A DNA stretch of 64,000 nucleotides from Chlorops oryzae (Eukaryota; Arthropoda; Insecta; Diptera; Chloropidae): contig CM035808.1 of the NCBI GenBank assembly GCA_020466095.1, positions 5,962,133 to 6,026,132 on the forward strand, in the 5' to 3' direction. The stretch's first letter is position 1; each line of letters begins with the position of its first letter. Below are positions 36,801-47,580 of the stretch, piece after piece. Below the pieces are notes generated by a model. It was given only the letters and a program-made list of their open reading frames with translations, did not search any database and was not told the origin of the DNA. Position numbers and translations under genes: made by a program.

Positions 36801-37264
36801 TATTCATTTCTTGTTTACCTCATTTTATCGCCGCTTTTATTCTTGTTTATTTGTTCTGCGGATTCTTTTGTTCGCGGATCATGGGCTCAGGCTTTTGATT
36901 TTTTTTTTAAAAACAAACGCGGGGGTCTAAACCATTGTATAACTCTCTTGCCCTTAAAGAACTTCACAAAGGTTTCCTTGGGGGCTTAGGTGGCTTTCTT
37001 AGGTCCTCAACTCTTTAAAAAGGGACATTTTTTTTTTTGTTGAATTTTTTCCAGTATTTTAGAGTAGATTATCCGTCGTCCTTTCTCTGTTAACTGCCTG
37101 CTTTATTCTGTGTATGAAAAGTGGCAATTGAGGATTTCAAGTGAAGTTTGTTTGGAGCGAAAATTCAAGGGGGTCCCTCGATTCGACAGCGTTGATCCAT
37201 GCTTAAATGGTATTAAAAAAAAAAACAGTTGTCCACCTAAAATCTTATTCATAAAATTCTCGTG
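33802..37264. other. Non-coding DNA
   Basis: No exon could be supported. A GC-richer patch at 34675-34790 contains a TATAAAACG, but no initiator follows it. Near 36100-36140 there is an AGACAGACAGACAG/AGAGAGAC microsatellite. Frames on both strands over 35680-36020 remain open for 60-95 codons but show no domain or splice logic. Confidence 0.45.
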
Positions 37265-37420
37265 TTGCAATGTTTGTTACCCAACACCTCCGAAACGGCT
37301 GGACTGATTCCTATCAAATTTGGTGTGCATATTGGGTAGGTTTGAGAATTGGATAACATCACTTTTTCATGCCCCTAAACTTGAATATTTGCTCCCATCG
37401 AGCAATTTTTAGTTCTGGTT
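37265..37420 (+). repeat. Probable transposon-derived segment with an ACGGCTGGACTGATT motif
   Basis: The sequence CCGAAACGGCTGGACTGATT followed by ATCAAATTTGGTGTGCATAT is a type of motif met repeatedly in arthropod interspersed repeats. I know it only from general familiarity and cannot assign a family. No ends could be defined here. Confidence 0.3.
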
Positions 37421-38016
37421 CCCGACGTAAGAGCAATGTTTTTTCAAAAAAATATAGTTGACCGTTTTATTTTTAAAATTTAATGAACTGATATATTTCA
37501 ATTTATGGAAGAAACATTTTGAATTTCTAAAAACAAAATCATGTGTCCTTGAACGTCAAGGAATGAAGGGATTACGACGGCTAGAGAAACATCTCTGCAT
37601 ATTTTTAGATGTTGATTTTTGACATATTACTTTATTTGGGGCGGTACGAAGTTCGCCAGATCAGCTTATTTTTATAAACATATTTTAAAGTTCGAAAAAA
37701 GTCTGTCATAAGGGATAGGGACTAAAAAATTTCAAAAGAGTTGAAAAAATCATAACATTTTTGAGATTTTTACACTAGATGGGGGGCTTTTTTGGGGCCG
37801 GTTAGTACTACATTTATTTTCTCCAAGATAAGGGCTAAAACTTTGTAATAGACAGGAAAATAAAATATTAAACAGTTCACGAGATATAGCCATAAGTAAG
37901 TGCGCAACTTAATTCTCGGCCATAATATTAAAGTAATTTTCGAGAGCACTCACAAACTGCAGTCAACATTTTGTTACATTCCATGACCACAAAAATGTAC
38001 CATAGTGTAACTAGAG

Positions 38017-38229
38017 CCATGGGCGTATTTGCAATAGGGCAGGGAGGGGCAACTGCCCCCTCTATATAAGTATTTTCTTCCCAGTATACACCACAAAAGA
38101 GTTTTGCAGGAGTATCAAGAAATGAGAAAATCATTTTTCAGAAGATAAAACGATAAAGTTTTCCCATACATATAGAACAAACCATTTGCATCTTTTCCCA
38201 CCTATCTAAAATTTTGGATACGCCCATGG
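38017..38229. mobile_element. 213-bp inverted-repeat element
   Basis: CCATGGGCGTATTTGC at the left and GGATACGCCCATGG at the right are inverted copies. TAGAG lies immediately left (38012-38016) and one to two bases right of the end (38231-38235), a likely 5-bp duplication with an uncertain boundary. A non-coding, GC-rich block (GGGCAGGGAGGGGCAACTGC) lies just inside the left end. Confidence 0.6.
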
Positions 38230-38235
38230 TTAGAG

Positions 38236-40078
38236 CTATTTTCGAGTCTCTTCAGATGCTTTAAAAAAAAAAATTTATTTTTTATGGATTTTTTTAAAAA
38301 TCATTGATGAGGTCATATCAAATAGAATCGATCTTTCAAATGTTCATTATTCTCTTCGAGTTCCTCAAGGACGTGTTCGCCCTTTTAATGACCGTTTCAA
38401 TGCTCAATTTTATTGACCAAACCTTCAGGTTTCTTGCGATGTTGATAACATGGAAGTGAATTCGATTGTGTCTCTCTCGCTTGATTATGCTTCGAATTAA
38501 TCTTTCTTTTATGGCGTTGTCGAAATGAATTATCGTTTATAATCTCACAGAAAATTAATTAACTCAAAACTTTATCGCATTTTCAAGCGATTCTCAAATT
38601 TGAATACAATTCAATTTGATTCAATATTTTTTATATTTTTATTTTATCTTTTGAATGAGCTTTCCGACATCATTAATGTCCTCTAACATTCGATAGTGTC
38701 ATATTAAAATTAATAAAGAAAAAAAAAACAAACAAGTTCATAATGCTTTTCATAAGTATATCCATTACAAAAAAAGCTCTTATTTCTTTCAACAAATCAT
38801 AATGCCGTTTTGTAAATACTTTATTACGAAACAAAAGTGGCATGCAACTCCTTCGAGAGAGCATTTAAACGCACATGCTTCGGACTTCAGCCGGGAGACG
38901 ACGACGACGCCGACGACGCTGACGACAAAGGAAATTTATTTGTGTGACACATTAGCAGATAATAAAGTGTCATAAAAGGCATTAAAATTATCAGCAACAA
39001 GCATAAAAATCGTCATTAAAATTGACATAAAAGTTTTCCAAAAAAAAAAAAAAAAATAGTCCGCACCAAAAAAGGAAGATACATTTGACTAGGAAAAACC
39101 AGAGGCAGCCCAAAGAAAAGTTGACAGCTTTCAGACGCATTCAGACAATATGTTTTATTAAAAGAAAAATAAATTCAAAAATTTTACTCTTCGTTGGGTC
39201 TGTCGAGGGAAATTTTCGGGAAATATATGTGAGAGTTTTTTGGAGGGTTTGTGTCTCAGTCTTCTCAGTCATATTTCAGCCGCCCAATGGCAAGAAGCTT
39301 CACACTCCCCCTTTAGGGTTGGTCCTGGTTATACCTTACACCGAAATCGATTCTCGTACTTTCTGGGCCCTTTCCAAATTATTTTCGTATGCATAAACCC
39401 ATAAATTGTTAATAATTACGAAAGGCATTAACGGTTAAGCGTTTTTTCCTCTTCTATCTCATTCATCCTTCCGACATTTCGAGCATAAAAGAAACGATAA
39501 AGCTGAAGAGAGATAATCCCAGCGCAAGTGTTTCCCCTTTTTCACCTTCTTTTTGCTTCGTCTCCGGCCGATAAAACGATTATGAACCAGTTCATCTAAA
39601 GTTATCATCAAGTGCTTTTTCAACAACACTTCCGTCAAAAAATGAAAAATTCTTATAGAAAAAAAAAAAAAATAAAACGAATTATAATTAACTTCATTGT
39701 TGCTTTTATTCGCCTTTTGATATGTTATATTTAATATCAATTTCAGCGGAAAAGTTCCCATGAATCGAAAATGTAAAGGGGGTACTCAACTTTCTTTGGA
39801 ATTGCATTTACCATTAAGGATCGTATATCTTTCAATTTTTTGTTTCAGATTTATTCTCTCCTCATCTTTCCCCTGATTCTTTTTTGAATTCTCTTGAATA
39901 AAGCGTTCATAGAATGCCGCTCTGCACGCGTCAAATTGTGTGGGTGTACTCGACTCGTATGGAATTGTATAAAATATTTGAAAACCCGAAAGGAGAACCG
40001 CTGCTCTGCACTCTGTTGGAACCTACTGTGAACATACTTGAAATTATTAGTCGGTCCTGCCGATTATCATCGCACATG

Positions 40079-40121
<43 letters not shown>

Positions 40122-41079
40122 GAGCAGAGCATTCTTCCGTGGCACTCATGCATGCATGGCATCGTCATTGAAAATTTTGTGGTTGGATCTTGTCATCTCC
40201 TCGGTGCATAAGATATTTTTCTTGCCTTTTGATTTCCGAGGCGCTCTTCTGGCATTTGTCTTGAAAGTTTTATTACTTTTGAATTTATGAGTTTGTGCGT
40301 TCGGCTGAAAGTCTATCCAAAAAGAATAAAGGGAAAATACCCCGAGAATAGCAGAAAAGCAGAGCAAAAGAACAGGAGTCATTATCATCGTCATCATTAT
40401 GGCGTCAACAGTGTTATCATTATGATAATTATTTGAATCGTCATCGTGAGTGTCATCAGCAACGTCACGTCATCTCGTATGCGGTTTTCATGTCTCTTCA
40501 TGCCGCAGCACAATTTTCGTTTTTTCTTATTAATTCCAGTTTGTTTTTATCGTTCGTTTATTATGATATTCTGATATATTCAGCTGCAGCTTCGCAAGAA
40601 AACCAAAAAAAAATTCCTGCTACTGAGGTTTTTCACACCTTCACAAAAATGTTGCTTGCTGCCGCCTCGTTTAAATCGCACCTCGCTCTCCATCCGTCGT
40701 CAGAGTTGGTTGTATGTATTACTTCAACAGTTTTTAATTAATCTCCATGCAGTTTATTGACTTTACTTGTTTATTTTCAATTTTTTTCTATTTTTTTTCA
40801 TTTTTTTTTTCATTTTTCTTTTGGAGCTAGCAATCTAATTTATTTAACATGCACAGAGACATAGAGGCGTGATTTGATAATTTATGTGTTTTTTTAATGG
40901 TTGTTAAAATCAAAAAATTTTTTTAAATTAAAATATATTTCCATTATATTGCTTTTTAACGATGCCCATATGAATTTTTGGGTGATAAAATTCTGCTCAT
41001 TGCATGTAGTGCAACATTTGAAGCCTAGACACATTTGAAGCCTAGACACATTTGTGCTCTGACATTTCTTATATACATT
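38236..41079. other. Non-coding DNA
   Basis: No gene was recognised. Contents include GACGACGACGACGCCGACGA at 38896-38915, a poly-A at 39042-39056, and a GATTATCATCGCAC region preceding the CT microsatellite at 40080. The tandem 19-base duplication TTTGAAGCCTAGACACATT lies at 41017-41054. Confidence 0.5.
40080..40122 (+). repeat. CT dinucleotide microsatellite
   Basis: About twenty uninterrupted CT units (40081-40112) followed by GTCTCTCTCG. Open frames of 70-85 codons on both strands cross this tract and are artefacts of it. Confidence 0.9.
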
Positions 41080-41122
41080 CGGTGAAAGCTCTACTTGCGG
41101 ACAGCTCTCATAAGCGGAGAAA
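41080..41122 (+). mobile_element. Solo end of the pogo/Tc1-type MITE seen at 33719
   Basis: CGGTGAAAGCTCTACTTGCG followed by GACAGCTCTCATAAGCGGA matches the left 40 bases of the 33719-33799 element with few differences. No partner end was found nearby, so this is a truncated copy or one end of a larger element whose other end is lost or outside what I could align. Confidence 0.6.
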
Positions 41123-41469
41123 AAGGCCGCGACCGTCGGTGTTGGGGACATATTTTCTCTAGCTTTGGACCCCTCCCCCCTAAGGTGAGATTCAGTGTGA
41201 CTTTTTCGAACTCGATTTGCCGATTTGGTGAGATTTTCCCCAAGTTTTGTTGACGAAGTTTATGGACTTCCCCTTAAGGGAGATTTCAGTGGAAATAGGA
41301 ATTTTCTAGGCAATTTGTTCTCAATTTGAGCTGAACAGGGGAATAAGGAACATGTCGAAATTGTATGGGAAGGTCATGTAGGTGATTTCTTTTCGACTTT
41401 TTCATATTTTGATTTCTGAATTGGGTTATTCTTAAGAGTAGTTGTGGTCTCAGATTGGCTAAACCCCTC

Positions 41470-41757
41470 TCAGATTGACATTAGTATGTCCCAATCAGTA
41501 AAAATTTTATCAAAATCCGAAGCATTTTTACTTCCTTGAGTACCTACAGCTGCCGCAAATGGGTTAATGTTACAAAAAGAGCTCTCTAAACCAACCGCAT
41601 CTTTACCGTACTCTCTCTTAATCTCATCCATAACAAATCTATTCACAATTTGTCTTTCTCTATTGTAGTTAAATGATTCCCCCATCCCATGGGATCCATT
41701 AAAGACCGATTTTAGACCGAATTTTATTGCCGTGAAAATTAAAACAATTGCGTTGTC
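41470..41757 (-). pseudogene. Coding-like relic of unknown protein
   Basis: On the minus strand the frame is open from just after a TAG at 41758-41760 to a TGA at 41470-41472, 95 sense codons. Unlike neighbouring AT-driven frames it has a balanced composition. A short hydrophobic start (IVLIFTAIKF) is followed by a mixed, charged body with segments such as ERQIVNRFVMDEIKREYGKD, NINPFAAAVGTQG and ASDFDKIFTDWD. An internal ATG lies at 41685. No good splice acceptor precedes it. I do not recognise the family. It may be the remains of a transposon or virus-derived protein, a processed pseudogene, or an isolated exon. Confidence 0.35.
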
Positions 41758-41760
41758 CTA

Positions 41761-42997
41761 CGCCACGATTGCGTCTCTAAATATTTATTCTTCATGCCAC
41801 TTTCTATTGACACAAAAAATCGTTCCATTTTCTTACACCATCACACCGAATCAACAACAACATGTCAAAGAGGTTGCCCTCAAAGGTACAACCAAGAAAA
41901 CACCACCAAAATGAGATCTTAAAGATCGTTCTCATAATCTTCTCGGTTGTCGGGGCGGAAATTTATTGCACGTCTTCATTTTGTTGATCTTTATGAAAAT
42001 TTATTTTTTATTTTGTCTTTCCCGAATGCATTTGTGATGAGCATAGTTCTCTCGATCTCCGTCGCCGCTTAATTGGTTTGACTGGCCCGTTTATCATTTG
42101 TTTCTATAAAAATATTTACCCGAGAATAGTTCTTCGGGTCAGAAAGGAGGTTAGGCTATTAATTTAATTTGATAGCAGGTCGAGAGCAAATTTAAATAGT
42201 CTCAAACAGAAATAGAGCACATAATTCCTCGTTATCATCGGATTTGGTAAACAAGAAAAAAAACAGAAAACAGAAAACGAAAAATAAAGATTTGAATCAA
42301 AATAAAAGCACTGAAGAATTCAGTTAAGCTGCGCTGTCGTCCGGCGGAGCCGAAATCTGAATCCGAGAGCGCACGTAATTCCATTAAGTGAAAATGCATT
42401 TGCAAAATCCTGTCAACGTTTTGTTACTACATGATATGAGATTAAAAGGCACGAACTTGCTGCACGAGAGAGCATGATTTTTACAAATTTTTTCGCTAAA
42501 CAAATAAGCAGAAATTCCGATACACTGGATCGCAACGTCGCAACGTCGTCGTCGTCTATCCACCAGTTTGCGTAGGCCGAAAAGCTTTAACAAAAAAGAA
42601 AGAGATATAAAAAAGGAGAAAAATAAAAACGAGGGAAAAAGAAAAGGAGTAAACACTTTTATTTGGGGGCGAGGGAAAAAGATGAAATAGGTGACTAAAA
42701 TTAATGCTCACTGGTCATGCAGGCATATTGAGTTGGGGAACAATGCCTCCAACTATGAATATACGAAGAGTGAACACATTCGATTGGGGATCAAACGTGT
42801 GCCTCATAAACTTTAGTGCACGAAGGTAATTTTTTTTATTTTGAATTTTTTTTTTAATTTTTTTTCTTTTTTTTCTTTTCTTTTTGTGCAAAAATCTAAG
42901 CTCCTTTCTTTGCCATCAAAGAGCTGAAAGTATTAACGCTTACGAGCTGTCCCCGTGGACTTCTCCGGTGCAGAATAGGTAGGCAGATATTTAGTAA
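41761..42997. other. Non-coding DNA
   Basis: No gene or clear repeat was recognised. The GTCGCAACGTCGTCGTCGTC stretch at 42536-42555 is simple sequence, and T-rich runs lie at 42830-42885. Confidence 0.5.
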
Positions 42998-43569
42998 CCC
43001 AGCGGGAAATGTCCCGCGGACATCCCCGAAGATGTCCTAGTGATTTCGGAGCCGGAATGCATGCTATTTCCGGTGACACTTTGTATGACATTTACACAGG
43101 AGCTGACAGGGACTTCAGCGGTGACATTATCACCGGAAGATAAGAAAATGTCACTGGTCATGCTAGGGGATGCGATGGCGAAAAAAGCATTTGAGAGCAG
43201 CACATTGCTCTTTTCTCTCTAAATTTCAATTTATGAAATCAGTTTGATAATCTCTTCTTTGCCTCTCTTTGAATGTTTCGAAAATTTTTAAAAATCTATT
43301 TTTAACAATTTTTGTTCGCCTCTGCCAGGGATCGAACCCGCGATCTTCGGATTCTGAGTCGAGCACTCATCATCTACGCCACTTCATGCTAACGCTGAAC
43401 TGACGCTAAAACCTTATTTAAATTTCAGTAGCCAATGAGAGTCAAGCACATGAACAGCATCCCTCCACGATGACATGTCCTCCAAGATGTCATGCATGAC
43501 AATGTCACCTATATGTCATCGATGACATCATTGGTGACTTTGTCATGCAGGAGATAATTTCCTGCTGGG
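42998..43569. mobile_element. 572-bp element with CCCAGC termini and internal tRNA-like region
   Basis: CCCAGCGGGAAAT at the left and ATTTCCTGCTGGG at the right are inverted with one difference. Subterminal regions at both ends are filled with short TGTCATG/GACATC-type repeats in both orientations (for example ATGTCATGCATGACAATGTC near 43488), as transposase-binding subterminal repeats often are. The outer flanks show no unambiguous target duplication. A tRNA-like box A/box B unit lies inside on the minus strand. Open frames of 60-70 codons on both strands at 42991-43222 show no known domain. Confidence 0.6.
43318..43400 (-). mobile_element. tRNA-derived (SINE-like) segment inside the CCCAGC element
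   Basis: Read on the minus strand, GTGGCGTAGATGATGAGTGC matches a pol III box A, and GCGGGTTCGATCCCTGGCAG a box B and T-arm, with about 35 bases between them. The complementary acceptor ends are not clean, so this is a tRNA-like relic and not a working tRNA gene. Its enclosure by the CCCAGC inverted repeats suggests either an insertion or a composite element that captured a tRNA-derived sequence. Confidence 0.6.
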
Positions 43570-46436
43570 AAATGCTGTATGCATATATTCACAAACATAT
43601 GTACATACATTCCCATACTTCGATATGACAGTAAATCCTATCGCAGTGCACGCTTAGCCGCTCTGCAAAGGCATTTTCTGGCTTGTTTCCCTAGTTTTAT
43701 GCCCTTGCATTTTACCTCAAATCTGCAGCCGCACTCAAACCATATTCCACAGCGGAAAAAACCAAAAAAAAATAGTAAAAAAAATTAAAGCAAAAAGGAG
43801 TTTTTTTTTTTTGAGAAATCATGTCTGTGCTTTTTATCACTCTTATGTACATTGTAGTCCTGCTTCGTTAGTCGCCTTTCGAAGTCGGCGATTGATGCTG
43901 ATGTGTCTGATTCTGCTGCTGCTGGTGCTCTTGTAGGTTACATTTTAGCCACAGAGACCGCTCAGAGCTTAACCAACAAAGTCTCTGTTCGTTCGTTTTG
44001 GTGCATAGATTAACTTTAGTGAAAAAGAAGGGAAGAAAAACAACAAAAAAATAAAATAATAATTTAGGAGAAAAAGTACCCAAACCGAGCCGGAAGGTTC
44101 CCAACTAACCGAAACCACAACAAAGTAGCTAGTCATGCCGCCAGACCAACAGCCTCCGTTTCAACAGCTTTTAGACGTTCTTTTGCTTGCCAATAAATTC
44201 AATTTTTTTTTTCCCTTTTATGGTGTATTTTTTTTGATTTTTTTTTTTTTTGCTTCTGGGTAGCGTAAGTGGCCGACGACGAGATTACGCGCTAAGCATC
44301 TTTATGTCTGAAAATACGCACATTTTATTAATTTTGCTGATAATTTATTGTAAGACAACTAATTTGAGCTTTCGAAGGCATAGGTGGTAGGCACTGCTTT
44401 TTCCCCCATGATTTTTATTTATTTTTTTTTTTTTTTTGTTCTTGTTTGAACTTGGTCGCCTTAAAAGCAAAGTGAACTTATTTATCGTTTTCTCGCTGTT
44501 GCGCCGGAATTTATTGAACTCGTTTTGGCTCTAGTGCAGATCTATTTGTATGTTAGGAGAGGTCTGTATGGTTTGTATGTCCTGTAGCCGAGTGAAGTCA
44601 CAGTTTACCAGCCATAAATTGATGGCGCAATTTTTTTGAATTACTTTTACGGCATCGGTCGCGTATCTTCAACTGATTTCTTCTGCGTTACTAAGTGGCT
44701 GGAAATGGTGACTTACTTAGGTGTCGGATTAAATGACTTGCGCTTGGCAATAAATAACTGATATGAAATGGTTGCGCAGATAGTGCGGATTCTTTTGCGA
44801 AACTGACGATTTTTATTCAAAAGGCGCTAAGTTTGTTCTTTATGGCGCCATTGCGAAGATTGAATAGCCATCCTTGCTTTTGATAGTCATTCAATTGTGT
44901 TCTGTTCTTTAAGTTATTGATCTCTGTTCTATTATGTTCTTTGGGCCACCTTTTAAAGGTGTGTAATGGCCAAAGCAAATCGTTGTAGTTTCACAAAAGA
45001 AAAATTTTATTTTATTTTGCATTTTTTTCCCGATCATAAATCGTTTACCCTTTCGACAAAGAACGAGCTCAAAATGCAATTACATCACTCAAAACCTGAA
45101 GAAGAAAAATGATTTAAAAAAAATTGATTTCCAAAAAAAAGAGGCAACTGCAAATAATAGCGCCGGCTGGCTGGCGCAACCGCACAACATCGATTGCATT
45201 GATTTATGGCCAAATGCACTTGACGCTTAATTGTTCATAAAATAAACAATAACATAACATACTTACATGCAGACATACAAACGTGTATACCCACTCTAAA
45301 ACAAACTTGTATAAAAAAAAAAAATGAATTGAAATGAAAAAGAAATTAACAGACACAAAAGGCTTAAGAAAATCCATAAATAATGCACTCGATTAGTTTG
45401 CTTAAAATCGTATAAATTACACCAAAGGCTGGCAGGCAGGCCGAGGCACTACAATGAGGTGAAACTGTGTGTGCGGGGAAGGTACTCTCTGCATTCAAGT
45501 TCAAAAGGCAGGAGGCCCTACCCAAACCTGTAAATATAATTTCATAAAGAAGAGCTTTTGTTGTTGCTGTTGCTGTTGTGTTTATTTTTTCATTGTACGC
45601 TTCGATTTGAAAAAGTGCTCGGCACAAGTGCATAATGAATGCCTGCGCAAAGCCTACGCAAGTTCATGAAAAAGTTCAAACAATGCTCAGGCTCCAGACC
45701 ACAGACACACAACAAAACGCAGGGCTCAAAAAATTGTATCTCTGTCTTTCCTTCCGATGATGCAGTGGTGTCCCGTGTTCATGTTGGTCTCTCTCTGTGT
45801 GTGTATGTGTGGTTCACAGTTGAAATAATGACTGATTACTTACTGAACTCTAAACTTACTGAAGAGGTCTAGACTCTTATAGATGGAGCAGTTTGAGGGG
45901 ATCTACTGTGGTTAGCTACCTTACAAGCGCTTTACAATTCAATATACTGGGTTTTTTTTTTTTTTTGTGTCGTCGTGCTCAATTTGAAGTCTCGAACCTG
46001 GCTTTTCCACATCATCGTACGGAAAATATTGCAAAATATTATTTTCTCATACAAGTGCAGTTGTTTTACCTGGCATCGTTGCTGTCTCCGCTTCCATCTC
46101 GTCTTCATAGAGCATCACTTCCCTAATGCTAAGTGGGATTAAGGTGTGTGCGCATTGGGAATTTCAGTTATCATTCTCAATTTTCAAACAATTTATAAGA
46201 CCCCGGAATACAATAGGAGCATAACGAAGAGAAATGTTGTAAGTAAATGAAGATGGGAAGATGCTTTGTTAAGTTGTAAGTGAAGAGAAAGAGGTCTTGC
46301 CATTTATAATGAGAATTTCTTTTGAACGTGGTGCCAAAGAACACTGGAAGGAATTGAATGGCTTACTTAGAGATCTTTTTCTAGTTTCAATCTTTCGGTA
46401 GCATTATCTTCTAGGATCAGGAGTGTAGGAGATGTA
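43570..46436. other. Non-coding DNA
   Basis: No gene was recognised. The region is ordinary AT-rich fly sequence with T tracts (43801-43812, 44238-44250, 44420-44436) and a TTGTTGCTGTTGCTGTTG triplet run at 45559-45578. Confidence 0.5.
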
Positions 46437-47180
46437 GGATAGAAAATATGGAATAGAGATGATAGGAAAGGAAAGGAAAATAGGATAGGATATATAGGAT
46501 AGATAGGCATAAGATAGGATAGGACAGGATATAAATAGGATAGGATAGAAAGATAGGATAGGATAAGGATAGGGATAGGATAGTATAGATAGATAGGATA
46601 GAGATAGAGGATTAATAGGATATTGGAGTAGGATAGGATAGGATAGGATAGGATGGATAGGATAGAGATAGGATAGGATAGGATGGAGATAGGATAGGAT
46701 AGGATGGATGGATAGGATAGGATAGGATTGGATAGGATAAGGATAGGATAGGATAGGATAGGATAGGATAGGAATAGGATAGGAGATAGGATAGGATAGG
46801 ATAGGATAGGGATAGGATAGGATAGGATAGGATAGGATAGGAGATAGGATAGGATAAGGATAGGAAGGAATAGGATAGGAAAGGGATAGGAAGGAAAGGA
46901 AGGAAAGGAAAGGAATAGGATAAGGAAAGGAAAGGATGAAGGAAAAGGAATAGGAAAGGAAAGGAAAGAAGAAGGAAAGGAAAGGAAGAAGGAAAGGAAA
47001 GGAAAAGATATGATATGAACGGCTGGATAGGATCGCATAGCATAGCATAGCATAGCATAGCATATCATAGCTTATGATAGGATAAAAAAGCATACGATAG
47101 GACAGAAAAGAACAGGACAGGAAAGAATGGAATCGGATTGGATATGAAAATATTTGTGAGATAAATAGGACAGGATAGAT
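46437..47180. repeat. AGGAT pentanucleotide array
   Basis: Imperfect tandem AGGAT/GGATA units fill most of this stretch. The core at 46620-46860 is almost pure, grading into GGAAAGGAAAGG at 46870-47010, a CATAG array at 47036-47070, and degenerate GGACAGAAAAG on the right. Because five bases per unit give a 15-base codon cycle, minus-strand frames stay open for up to 233 codons and spell a SYPIL-type five-residue repeat. They are not genes. Confidence 0.95.
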
Positions 47181-47225
47181 GCTGTATGGACTCTCACCTT
47201 CGTCTGTCTAAGTTCATTCTACACT

Positions 47226-47553
47226 TCACTCGATTGCTCCTATTTCAACTGATTTTAGGGAAACTTCGTCTTTCATATCCGACCATAATAGCCCATAGTT
47301 CAAGGCTACACCTTCATTTAATAAGAACTTCGGAGCCCTTCTCTCGCCCACAGGTACATTTGTTAAATCCTTAAAAACTCAACTTCATCCTTGAAATCAA
47401 CGCCCTAAATATGAAATCATAATTGAGTAGTTCAACATCTTCAATAGTTCTTAAAGAATTTCGAATTTCGTATATGTTCGACCAATCAAAATTTTCTGAT
47501 AGTTCTAACAACTTTCTTTCAGTGTAATCCTGCCATTTAACAACATCATCCAA
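47226..47553 (-). pseudogene. Frame-broken coding relic of unknown protein
   Basis: Two open segments on the minus strand adjoin in different frames. The upstream one (47553 to 47371) is about 60 codons, with segments like WQDYTERKLLELSENFDW and NSLRTIEDVELLNYDF. The downstream one (from about 47372 to 47226) has VPVGERRAPKFLLNEG and LWSDMKDEVSLKS and ends in TGA. They meet at a run of five T at about 47374-47378 on the plus strand as A's, where a one-base length change would explain the frame break. No ATG start is visible: the upstream frame is preceded by TGA next to TTG. I do not recognise the protein. A transposon or retroelement remnant is the most likely explanation. Confidence 0.35.
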
Positions 47554-47580
47554 TCACAATCTCAATCCGCAATCGATATT

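Noticed and set aside
42991..43222. Two overlapping frames on opposite strands of 60-70 codons
   Set aside because: They lie inside the CCCAGC inverted-repeat element and have no recognisable domain. Mutual openness of both strands argues against coding.
43318..43400. Possible tRNA gene on the minus strand
   Set aside because: Box A and B are recognisable, but the acceptor and anticodon stems do not pair convincingly. It lies within a transposon-like element.
46367..47093. Open frames of 148 to 233 codons on the minus strand
   Set aside because: They translate the AGGAT array into a five-residue SYPIL-type repeat. Three overlapping frames are equally open, which real genes do not show.
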